The notes below the pieces were generated by a model, which saw nothing but the letters and a program-made list of their open reading frames with translations, made no database searches and had not been told where the DNA came from. Shown one piece after another: positions 1 through 7,315 of a stretch of 51,004 bases of DNA. The stretch covers positions 1-51,004 of the forward strand of contig NZ_JANQOY010000173.1 of the NCBI RefSeq assembly GCF_028285565.1, given 5' to 3'. The DNA comes from Acaryochloris sp. IP29b_bin.148 (GTDB taxonomy: Bacteria; Cyanobacteriota; Cyanobacteriia; Thermosynechococcales; Thermosynechococcaceae). Within the stretch, counting starts at the first letter, position 1, and each line of letters starts with the position of its first letter. A program made the position numbers and the translations under genes.

Positions 1-1
1 T

Positions 2-835
2 ACTTTAACCGCACGATGGCCAAGCCCTTCAATTGGAAATTTGCAGGGTTCACTGACGATAGATAAGCTGAATGGTTATTTCAGCCAGGCTGCACTAGAA
101 ACAATTGATTCAGATTCTACAGGCAGTAGAATTACCAGCGTCGCAGGCAATAACAATGGTTCAGATGAGCCAACTCCTGAACCTGAAACAACTCCTGAAC
201 CTGAACCAACTCCAGAACCTGAACCAACTCCAGAACCTGAACCAGAACCAACTCCAGAACCTGAACCAGAACCAACTCCGGAACCTGAACCTGAGCCAAC
301 TCCGGAACCTGAACCTGAACCAGAACCAACTCCGGAACCAGAGCCTGAGCCAACTCCTGAGCCTGAGCCAGAACCGACTCCAGAACCCACGCCTGGATCT
401 GTACCATTTCCTATGCCAATCCCCACGCCAGGGCCAGGATCTACACCTGTACCAACACCTGGCTCTGTTCCAGGTCCAACATCTCAACCCACACCTAATC
501 CAGAACCAATCCCAGGAGCAACTCCTGCACCTCAACCTAATACAGAGCCATCGAGTGGATCGACGTCCCAGCCATTCCCGTTTCCTGTACCGTCACCGTC
601 TCCGCAACCGGGAAACGTGCCCAGCACAAGTCCTGAAACCGGAACTACCCAAACGACACCTCAAGGGGAAACGAGTCCAGGCGAAGTCATTCGTCCCAGT
701 GACTCTCGTGAGCCATCAGCAACACCGACGGAACAATCCCCTGCTCCAATAGAACGACCTGCACCTGAACAAGAAACGGCTGCCCCCTCTCGTGATGAGC
801 CTGAATCTCCACCCCCCGTGCGAGCGCTCTGGTAG
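2..835 (+). CDS. C-terminal part of a Pro/Glu/Thr-repeat protein (5' end outside window)
   Basis: The frame is open from base 2 with no stop before it, so the gene begins outside the window. A TTG at 41 is in frame but there is no reason to prefer it as the start. About 50 residues of ordinary sequence are followed by a roughly 70-residue run of PEP/TPEPE units, then a Pro/Ser/Thr/Gly-rich segment to the stop at 833-835. Such tails usually act as extended spacers in exported or surface proteins; no anchor, membrane helix or sorting motif is visible at the C-terminus, which ends in RALW. The folded domain that would define its function is not in the window, so I assign none. A terminator-like hairpin follows 20 bases after the stop. 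Confidence 0.75.
   Translation, partial: TLTARWPSPSIGNLQGSLTIDKLNGYFSQAALETIDSDSTGSRITSVAGNNNGSDEPTPEPETTPEPEPTPEPEPTPEPEPEPTPEPEPEPTPEPEPEPTPEPEPEPEPTPEPEPEPTPEPEPEPTPEPTPGSVPFPMPIPTPGPGSTPVPTPGSVPGPTSQPTPNPEPIPGATPAPQPNTEPSSGSTSQPFPFPVPSPSPQPGNVPSTSPETGTTQTTPQGETSPGEVIRPSDSREPSATPTEQSPAPIERPAPEQETAAPSRDEPESPPPVRALW
165..390 (+). repeat. Degenerate tandem repeat coding for (T)PEPEPE units
   Basis: Short units built from ACTCC(A/G)GAACCTGAACCA-like words repeat in frame with variable numbers of Pro-Glu pairs. The codons vary between GAA/GAG and CCA/CCT/CCG, so the repeat is partly diverged and not a fresh exact expansion. The repeat creates long open frames on the other five frames, which are artefacts. 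Confidence 0.85.
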
Positions 836-854
836 GTCCTAACGCGACACCATC

Positions 855-875
855 AGCCCCCTGTTCAAGGGGGCT
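855..875 (+). terminator. Terminator-like hairpin after the Pro/Glu-repeat gene
   Basis: AGCCCCC (855-861) pairs with GGGGGCT (869-875) around a 7-base loop. The stem is perfect and GC-rich, but what follows is ACCTTG rather than a proper T-tract. It lies between two genes pointing the same way, so it most likely separates the upstream gene from the carotenoid oxygenase. Confidence 0.55.
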
Positions 876-927
876 ACCTTGTATCTTGGGGTAAAGTTAG
901 CTCATCCATTGTTTCAGTGATATTTAG

Positions 928-2391
928 GTGTCCATGCACACTCAATACCGTGATACCCAACGAGACCACTTTGCTCAAGGAAAGCCCTTGTGGGTCCGTG
1001 CGATCGCAACCCCCGCTACGGAATTTGGTCCCATCTCCCTACCCCTGTTGTCTGGCCAAATCCCTGAAGGTCTTCAGGGCACCCTATATCGCAATGGCCC
1101 TGGGCGTTTATCTCGCCAGGAGCAAACGGTCGATCACTGGTTTGACGGAGACGGCGGTATTTTAGCTGTTCACTTTGACGATGGAGAGGCAACAGCCCGT
1201 TACCGCTATGTCCAAACCCAAGAACTACAGGCAGAAGAAGCCAAAGATCAATTTCTTTACTCTGGCTATGGACAAATGGCCCCTGGTCCAGTGTGGAAAC
1301 GGTGGGGAGTTCCGCCAAAAAATGTAGCCAATACCTCGGTTTTGGCCTTGCCTGACAAATTGCTTGCCCTTTGGGAAGGCGGCAATCCCCATGCCCTTGA
1401 TCCCGTCACCTTAGAAACCCATGGATTGGCTACCCTTTCAAGCTTAACGACCAAGCTCACCTATTCTGCTCATCCCAAACGTGATCCACACACGGGAAAC
1501 ATCTATAACTTTGGCGTTATCTTTGGCCCCAAAACCTATATTCAGATCTATGGCAGCTATGCCTCAGGCGACATTGTTCGGCAAGCTTCAATTCCCTTGC
1601 CGGGTTTATCTATGGTTCATGATTTTGTTTTAGCGGGGCGTTATCTCGTATTTGTGGTGCCTCCACTGCGATTGCAGATGTTGCCCGTTATGTTGGCAAC
1701 AAAAAGTTTAAGCGATGCTTTGCAGTGGCAACCCCACCAGGGAACACAAATCATCATCATCGATCGCGACACCTTTGAAGAGGTAACTCGTTTTGAAACG
1801 GATCCTTGGTTCCAATGGCACTTTGGCAATGGCTATGAAGATGCTGCCGGGAATATTGTCGTGGACTATGTTCGCTATGAGGATTTCCAAACCAATCAGT
1901 GGCTAAAGGAAGTGGTCACAGGCTATCCGCAAACCCCTGCGACCGGGAAGCTATGGCAGCTCAAGATTAATCCTCAATCCAACCAGATTCTGTCCAACGA
2001 ACCGTTGTTTAACTTTGGTTGCGAATTCCCGACCATTTCCCCCCTGGAAACCGGACAGAAGACTACCGCCATTTACTTGAACCATCATTCCCATACCCAA
2101 CGACCGGTAGAGGAAATGTTTGACTGCATTGCTCGAATTGATGGCACAACCTTAGCTGTCACAAGTATGGCCTTTCCTTCTGGCTGTTACCCCATGGAAG
2201 CAATTTATGCCCCTGATCCCAACAGTTCTGATCAAGGGTGGTTGTTAACCGTGGTCTTTGATGGCAACCAGGATCAAAGTACCGTGCAAATTTTTTCAGC
2301 GAATCAGTTAGATGCAGGTCCTGTAGCCGTTTTAGGACTGGCCGAAATTATCCCCTTTGGGTTTCATGGCACTTGGCAGGCTAGGGCGTAA
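928..2391 (+). CDS. Carotenoid cleavage oxygenase (RPE65 / apocarotenoid oxygenase family)
   Basis: The 487-residue product has the family's usual length and its four iron-binding histidines: His182 in SAHPK, His231 in MVHDF, His298 in WHFGNGYED and His480 in GFHGTW near the C-terminus. The N-terminal GTLYRNGPG motif is also typical. These enzymes use Fe(II) and O2 to cut a double bond of a carotenoid or apocarotenal, giving aldehydes such as retinal. Which bond and substrate are used cannot be told from sequence. The start is GTG at 928 or ATG at 934; I kept GTG, but the two differ by only two residues. The gene ends 18 bases from the convergent smpB, and its neighbours give no pathway hint. 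Confidence 0.9.
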   Translation: MSMHTQYRDTQRDHFAQGKPLWVRAIATPATEFGPISLPLLSGQIPEGLQGTLYRNGPGRLSRQEQTVDHWFDGDGGILAVHFDDGEATARYRYVQTQELQAEEAKDQFLYSGYGQMAPGPVWKRWGVPPKNVANTSVLALPDKLLALWEGGNPHALDPVTLETHGLATLSSLTTKLTYSAHPKRDPHTGNIYNFGVIFGPKTYIQIYGSYASGDIVRQASIPLPGLSMVHDFVLAGRYLVFVVPPLRLQMLPVMLATKSLSDALQWQPHQGTQIIIIDRDTFEEVTRFETDPWFQWHFGNGYEDAAGNIVVDYVRYEDFQTNQWLKEVVTGYPQTPATGKLWQLKINPQSNQILSNEPLFNFGCEFPTISPLETGQKTTAIYLNHHSHTQRPVEEMFDCIARIDGTTLAVTSMAFPSGCYPMEAIYAPDPNSSDQGWLLTVVFDGNQDQSTVQIFSANQLDAGPVAVLGLAEIIPFGFHGTWQARA

Positions 2392-2409
2392 GCTCCTCTG
2401 TGCTCAACC

Positions 2410-2874
2410 CTACTCAGCCCCCCGCTTTAAGGCCCGCTCCATATCTCGTTTATCCTGACGTTTCTTGATCGATTCCCGCTTATCGTGGAGTTTCTTACCC
2501 CGCGCTAGGCCAATCGTTACTTTAATCCAGCCGCGCTGCAGATAAAGCTTCAGTGGCACTAGAGTCAGTCCTTTTTGCTCAGTTTTGCCAATTAACTTGC
2601 GAATCTCTTGGCGATGCATCAAGAGTTTGCGGGTCCGCCGAGGGTCATGATTAAAAAACTGGCCAGCATTAGTATGGGGGGAGACATGCACATTCAGTAG
2701 GAAGGCTTCCTCCTTCCGGATTTGGGCAAAGCCATCACGCAGGTTCACTTTCCCCGCTCGAATCGATTTAACTTCCGTGCCAGTTAAGGCAAGGCCTGCC
2801 TCAAACACCTCTAGGATTTCGTATTGAAATCGGGCTTGGCGATTATCACTAATAACTTTGTAAGACTCACTCAT
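2410..2874 (-). CDS. smpB: SsrA-binding protein SmpB
   Basis: The 154-residue protein matches SmpB over its whole length: the ARFQYEILE start of the OB-like core, the LTGTEVKSIRAGKVNLRDG segment, the NVHVSPH stretch, and the basic C-terminal tail (KKRQDKRD) that folds into the mRNA channel. SmpB binds tmRNA and delivers it to stalled ribosomes for trans-translation. The ATG at 2874 sits at the expected distance from the first conserved block. It is a single gene, convergent with the carotenoid oxygenase. The tmRNA gene (ssrA) is not in this window. Confidence 0.96.
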   Translation of the reverse strand: MSESYKVISDNRQARFQYEILEVFEAGLALTGTEVKSIRAGKVNLRDGFAQIRKEEAFLLNVHVSPHTNAGQFFNHDPRRTRKLLMHRQEIRKLIGKTEQKGLTLVPLKLYLQRGWIKVTIGLARGKKLHDKRESIKKRQDKRDMERALKRGAE

Positions 2875-3034
2875 ACCTTCTAATGTACTCTGCCAAATCC
2901 TAATTCGTTGCTTTCAGTCCCCCGTACCCCCATGTCACCAAAGATGGGTATGGACCGACCGATGGATTTGAGGGATTCACTCGGACTGATAGCATGGACA
3001 ATAACGCACACTGGGCTATTTAAGGTAAGCAAAA

Positions 3035-3346
3035 ATGGGTAGAGCCGTCATCAAGTTCTCTTCTGAAGACTGTGGGATTTGCCACAAAATGTCCTTCTAT
3101 GATCAGAAGGTCACAGAAGAGCTGGGCTTAGAATTTATTGATGTCAAAATGCAGGACACTGCAACTTACCGCAAATATCGCAAAATCCTCCTGACTCAAT
3201 ACCCCGATAAATCAGAGATGGGTTGGCCCACCTATATTATTTGTGACTCCCCTGATGCAGAGTTTTCAGTTTTGGGCGAAGTCAAAGGCGGACATCCCAA
3301 AGGGGAATTTAGAAGCCGACTCCAAGCAGTCCTAGGGTCTGCATAA
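3035..3346 (+). CDS. Small thioredoxin-fold protein with a CGIC motif
   Basis: This 103-residue protein has a thioredoxin-like layout: a first strand (AVIKF), the redox-type motif CGIC at residues 13-16, a helix, and a cis-Pro-like GWPTYIICD segment near residue 68. Thioredoxins usually have CGPC, so the Pro-to-Ile change would shift the redox potential if the protein is a reductase. There is no signal peptide, so it is probably cytoplasmic. The next gene starts 40 bases downstream on the same strand, so the two may be co-transcribed. Partner proteins are unknown. Confidence 0.75.
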   Translation: MGRAVIKFSSEDCGICHKMSFYDQKVTEELGLEFIDVKMQDTATYRKYRKILLTQYPDKSEMGWPTYIICDSPDAEFSVLGEVKGGHPKGEFRSRLQAVLGSA

Positions 3347-3385
3347 AGTTCGCTATCATCCTGATGTTCTTCTTTATCTTCTGGT

Positions 3386-4870
3386 ATGCCCTCGACCCCC
3401 GTTAGTCGCAACAATACGAAGCAATACAAAAGACGACGAACTCGGCGTAATCCTTGGTTATTGGGCTTAGATCGACTAATGGCCCTAGCGGCTCTAGCGA
3501 ATTTGAGCTTAGTACTCTTCAATATCACCTATATTCCGTTTCGAGATTTTTATTTAAGTCGACTGCCCCAAATTACAGAACTCTATGACCCCATCAAGGG
3601 CATCGAGCCTTACCGAGATACCCAGCAATATTTAGAAACCGTTGACCAAATAGAGCAACAACTTGCTAAATCTGGACCAGAAGGGCCAGAGATAGAGAAG
3701 CTATTGGCCCAAATTCGGGACCAAAGTGAAGCAATGGTCAATGAAAATCCCTTTGAGCTTGCCAACAAAACCGGAACCCTAGAAAAGATCAAGAACCGGA
3801 TGCGGGAGCAACTGGATAATGAGTCGGCCAAGGGCTCCTTTCGAGAGTTTTGGAGTGTCGATTACCTCAAGAAGAACCTATGGACGCGGGAACTCGAATT
3901 TTTCAATAAAGATATTCGACCTCTGATTGCCTCTAACTACTATCGTCCCTTTGGGGAAAGCGGCGATTTTGTTGACTTCTTCGTCGTTATTGATTTGCCC
4001 TTCGTCCTCCTGTTTGGATTGGACTATTTGGTCCGCACCTTCTACTTGAGTCGTCGCCGCCAGGGGACTAGTTGGAAAGATACGATTTTTTGGCGTTGGT
4101 ATGATCTCCTCTTTTTCATACCCATTTGGCGAATTCTACGCATTTTGCCGATCACCTTGCGGCTGCATCAGGTGGGCTGGATTAATCTCAGCCGGATGCA
4201 AACTCAAATCAATCGGTTCTTAGCCGAAAGTCTAGCTGGAGATATGACGGAAATCGTCTTGGTGCAGTCCGTTGGCATTGCTCAGGATGCCATCGAGCAA
4301 GGCGTAATTGAGCAATGGCTGCTGAACCCTGAGACTGAGACGGTCGAGATTAATGAGGTGAATGAGATAGAAGAGCTGATTCTTCAAGCTGTCAAAATCA
4401 CTATTTACAAAGTTTTACCGCAACTAACCCCCGACCTAGAGAATGTGATTCGCCATGCCATTGTGGAAGCCTTGAGTGATATTCCGTTCTATCGGCAGGC
4501 TCAACAATTGCCCGGGATGATGACGCTTCCCAATGTGATTGCCCAGCAAGTGTCGAAACAACTCACCCAAACGTCTCAGTCCACTCTGACGAAGGTCTTA
4601 AATGATCAGAAAGGGAAGGATATCTTCGATCAGCTAGGAGAACATTTTACGGATGCCTTACGGGGTGAGCTGCAAAATCAAGAAACTCTAGATGAAATCC
4701 AGTCCCTACTCACAGACTTTTTGGAAGAGACCAAGCTGACGATTTTGCAACGCCTAGAGTCAAAAAGTGGCGAGGGAGCCGCTGCTGAGGTTGAGCATTT
4801 GCGTCAAGTCACCTATGAGTCAGGTCGATTATCTTCTGTACAGGTCATTCCAGGATCTTCTCAGCAATAG
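3386..4870 (+). CDS. Conserved-type membrane protein with an S4-like basic helix, function unknown
   Basis: The 494-residue product starts with a very basic cytoplasmic stretch (KQYKRRRTRRN), then a membrane segment at about 28-48. A soluble helical region (about 55-190) follows, rich in Gln/Glu. A second hydrophobic segment (about 193-218) precedes a third (about 235-262) containing IPIWRILRILPITLRL, with arginines spaced every three or four residues like a voltage-sensor S4 helix. No pore loop or selectivity filter is visible. The C-terminal 230 residues look soluble and helical, ending near the membrane-independent tail GSSQQ. I do not recognise a named family. It lies just behind the thioredoxin-like gene and may share its transcript. 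Confidence 0.7.
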   Translation: MPSTPVSRNNTKQYKRRRTRRNPWLLGLDRLMALAALANLSLVLFNITYIPFRDFYLSRLPQITELYDPIKGIEPYRDTQQYLETVDQIEQQLAKSGPEGPEIEKLLAQIRDQSEAMVNENPFELANKTGTLEKIKNRMREQLDNESAKGSFREFWSVDYLKKNLWTRELEFFNKDIRPLIASNYYRPFGESGDFVDFFVVIDLPFVLLFGLDYLVRTFYLSRRRQGTSWKDTIFWRWYDLLFFIPIWRILRILPITLRLHQVGWINLSRMQTQINRFLAESLAGDMTEIVLVQSVGIAQDAIEQGVIEQWLLNPETETVEINEVNEIEELILQAVKITIYKVLPQLTPDLENVIRHAIVEALSDIPFYRQAQQLPGMMTLPNVIAQQVSKQLTQTSQSTLTKVLNDQKGKDIFDQLGEHFTDALRGELQNQETLDEIQSLLTDFLEETKLTILQRLESKSGEGAAAEVEHLRQVTYESGRLSSVQVIPGSSQQ

Positions 4871-4983
4871 CCTTCAGTGTCTTAATCCTGCCAATTCGCC
4901 CAATGTGAGTCGGGCTGCGCTACACTAAGACCTGAGTAGGCATTATTTTGCCTGTGGCTCTTGCGCATGCTTGAGCTTTTAGG

Positions 4984-5006
4984 GTGGGTGTTAACCCACT
5001 TTTTTT
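4984..5006 (+). terminator. Intrinsic-terminator structure 19 bases before rimP (possible attenuator)
   Basis: GTGGGT (4984-4989) pairs with ACCCAC (4994-4999) around GTTA, and TTTTTTT follows directly. This is the clearest Rho-independent terminator in the window. It ends about 19 bases before the rimP ATG at 5025, leaving no space for a separate promoter and leader after it. It may terminate transcription from the membrane-protein gene, but its position suggests conditional read-through into rimP-nusA. A smaller hairpin (AGGCA 4938-4942 / TGCCT 4949-4953) lies upstream in the same leader. Confidence 0.75.
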
Positions 5007-5024
5007 ATTGTCAGGGTTATTTCC

Positions 5025-5489
5025 ATGGCACATCCACTGATCCCTCAAGTAATCGACCTTGCTACCCCTGTAGCAGCCCAATTTAATTTAGAAGTGGTGG
5101 GCGCTGTGTTCCAAACCAACCAGAGTCCACCAGTGTTGCGAGTTGATATTCGCAATGGTGATGCGGATACGGGTTTAGAAGATTGCGAGAAAATGAGTCG
5201 TGCGTTAGAAACGGTCTTGGACGACGCGGATGTTTTCCCAGAGGCTTATGTGCTGGAGATTTCCAGTCCAGGGCTGTCAACGCTACTGACGTGCGATCGC
5301 GACTTCGTTTCCTTTAGGGGGTTTCCCGTGCTGATCCAAACCCACCAACCCTATCGGGGCCATCATCAGTGGATTGGCAATCTCACCGGTCGAGATGACC
5401 AATTCGTTCAACTCAACCAAAAAGGTCGAACTATTAAAATCCCTCGGGAAGAAATCTTGCAAGTGCAGCTCTATGACTCCCCAGCCTAA
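5025..5489 (+). CDS. rimP: Ribosome maturation factor RimP
   Basis: The 154-residue protein has the usual RimP length and order: an N-terminal alpha/beta domain with VLRVDI, then the signature GLEDCEKMSRALETVLDDAD and YVLEISSPGL, and a C-terminal Sm-like barrel (VQLNQKGRTIKIPREEI). RimP binds the free 30S subunit and helps its late assembly. It is the first gene of the rimP-nusA-infB block, 71 bases upstream of nusA, an order kept widely in bacteria. The strong hairpin before its ATG may control entry into this operon. Confidence 0.95.
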   Translation: MAHPLIPQVIDLATPVAAQFNLEVVGAVFQTNQSPPVLRVDIRNGDADTGLEDCEKMSRALETVLDDADVFPEAYVLEISSPGLSTLLTCDRDFVSFRGFPVLIQTHQPYRGHHQWIGNLTGRDDQFVQLNQKGRTIKIPREEILQVQLYDSPA

Positions 5490-5560
5490 CGACTGTCCGC
5501 CAGTCTTTTCTCGCCCCCTAATGTCCTCTTCTCACGCCCTGTCAGTAATGGAGTAAGCCT

Positions 5561-6910
5561 ATGTCAATGGTTCAGTTACCTGGTTTAGCAGAAATGATTG
5601 AGGTGATCAGTCGTGAACGCAACCTACCCAAACCAGCAGTGGAAGCTGCACTCCAAGAGGCGCTGCTCAAGGGATATGAACGGTACCGCCGGACATTGCT
5701 GTTAGACAGTGGTGCCCAGTTTGATGAAGAGTATTTTTATAACTTTGACGTTGAATTAGATGTCGAGGAAGAAGGATTTCTCGTCTTAGCCACCAAAATG
5801 ATCGTTGATGATGTGGAAAGTACCGATCATCAGATTGCCCTAACAGAAGTGCGAGAAGTCGCGCCAGAAGCCCAGCTGGGAGACACCGTTGTTTTAGATG
5901 TCACGCCTGAACAGAACGAATTTGGACGGATGGCTGCTATCCAGACCAAACAGGTGCTTTCGCAAAAACTCAGAGATCAACAACGCAAACTGATTCAAGA
6001 AGAGTTTCAAGATTTAGAAAAAACGGTTCTTCAGGCCCGCGTCCTCCGGTTTGAGCGCCGTTCTGTGATTATGGCCGTGACCAGTGCCTTCGGCCAACCA
6101 GAGGTTGAAGCGGAGCTGCCCAAGCGAGAACAGCTTCCCAATGATAACTATCGAGCCAATGCCACCTTCAAAGTCTTTCTCAAACGCGTGGCGGATGGTC
6201 CCCATCGGGGTCCCCAACTCGTGGTATCTAGAGCCGATGCCGGGTTAGTAGTCTACCTCTTTGCTAATGAGGTCCCAGAAATTGAAGATGAGGTGGTGCG
6301 GATTGTGGCCGTGGCCCGAGAAGCCAATCCCCCCTCTCGCCAAGTGGGTCCGCGCACCAAAATTGCGGTGGATACGCTGGAAAGAGATGTTGACCCTGTG
6401 GGTGCCTGTATTGGCGCACGGGGATCACGCATCCAAGCCGTGGTCAATGAGCTGCGAGGGGAAAAGATCGACGTGATTCGCTGGTCCCCCGATCCCGCCA
6501 CTTATATTGCCAATGCGCTCAGCCCCGCCCGTGTAGACGCTGTCCGGTTGATTGACACCGAAGAACGTCAGGCCCATGTTTTAGTGGCTGAAGATCAGCT
6601 GAGCCTAGCCATTGGTAAAGAAGGACAGAATGTCAGATTAGCTGCCCGACTGACAGGTTGGAAAATTGATATTAAAGATATCGCTAATTATGACCAAGAA
6701 GCGGAGGATTTACAGTTGGGCGAGTTGCGATCGCAACAAACTGATATTGAAGGGGAGGGTGAGGGCGTTAGCATAGAACCCACTCCTACTGATCCGGTTG
6801 AAGCCGTTGAGGAAACGGACGTATCTGCGACTAGTAGTGAATCCCTGTCAGAGCCTGAGAATACTGATCACTCAGAGGAGGAGGAATTGATAGCAGAGAC
6901 AGAGGATTAA
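5561..6910 (+). CDS. nusA: Transcription termination/antitermination factor NusA
   Basis: The 449-residue product has the NusA N-terminal RNA-polymerase-binding domain (about 1-130), an S1 domain (about 130-200), and two KH domains, seen as IGARGSRIQ near residue 282 and LAIGKEGQNVRLAARL near 347. The C-terminus (about 375-449) is acidic and low in complexity instead of carrying the paired acidic repeats of the E. coli protein, which is usual for cyanobacteria. NusA binds elongating RNA polymerase and adjusts pausing, termination and antitermination. Start ATG 5561 has a GGAG about 12 bases before it; a second ATG at 5567 is possible. No ylxR gene follows, unlike in many genomes. Confidence 0.96.
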   Translation: MSMVQLPGLAEMIEVISRERNLPKPAVEAALQEALLKGYERYRRTLLLDSGAQFDEEYFYNFDVELDVEEEGFLVLATKMIVDDVESTDHQIALTEVREVAPEAQLGDTVVLDVTPEQNEFGRMAAIQTKQVLSQKLRDQQRKLIQEEFQDLEKTVLQARVLRFERRSVIMAVTSAFGQPEVEAELPKREQLPNDNYRANATFKVFLKRVADGPHRGPQLVVSRADAGLVVYLFANEVPEIEDEVVRIVAVAREANPPSRQVGPRTKIAVDTLERDVDPVGACIGARGSRIQAVVNELRGEKIDVIRWSPDPATYIANALSPARVDAVRLIDTEERQAHVLVAEDQLSLAIGKEGQNVRLAARLTGWKIDIKDIANYDQEAEDLQLGELRSQQTDIEGEGEGVSIEPTPTDPVEAVEETDVSATSSESLSEPENTDHSEEEELIAETED

Positions 6911-7315
6911 GATCGACTGTCCAAATCAACTAGACACATAGCAGGTGGTCACCCAGTTTGACCCGATACACCTGCACACGTTAGGCGACCAACTCTTAAA
7001 CTTACGTGCACAAAAAATAGTTGATAATAGGGAGAGTGCTTGATTATCCCTCCCATACAGTGGATGCTTGATCTAGAGTGAATATAAGCCAACTTACGAT
7101 ATGAAAGTCTGTTCTGCCAGTCGTTCGTTGGTCAAACAGCATGGATAATGCATATTGAAGGAACTTGATCCATTGAAACGTTGAGTATTTTAGTGCCTAG
7201 CCAATAGAGCCAATCTAAGGACTAGACTCTAAGAAACAGCACTAAACATATCCTTATCCCAAAAGCATAAAGGGTAGAACTATGTAAGATCACAGGAGAC
7301 AAAAGGGGCCATTGG
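6911..7315. other. 405-base gap between nusA and infB with no gene seen
   Basis: Many bacteria, including cyanobacteria, carry ylxR (about 90 codons) here. I looked for its RxCxxCR and GRGAY-type motifs in the frames of this stretch and saw none, intact or broken. Stops are frequent. A short inverted repeat (GATAAT 7022-7027 / ATTATC 7043-7048) is present. The final part (7294-7315) holds an AGGAG and an AAGGGG, of which the latter is nearer to infB. The length would allow an infB promoter and leader, but I see no convincing promoter pair. Confidence 0.6.

Noticed and set aside
76..752. Several long open frames on both strands over the Pro-Glu repeat
   Set aside because: They arise from the low-complexity repeat; only the plus frame reaching 835 continues upstream without a stop and ends at a terminator-like hairpin.
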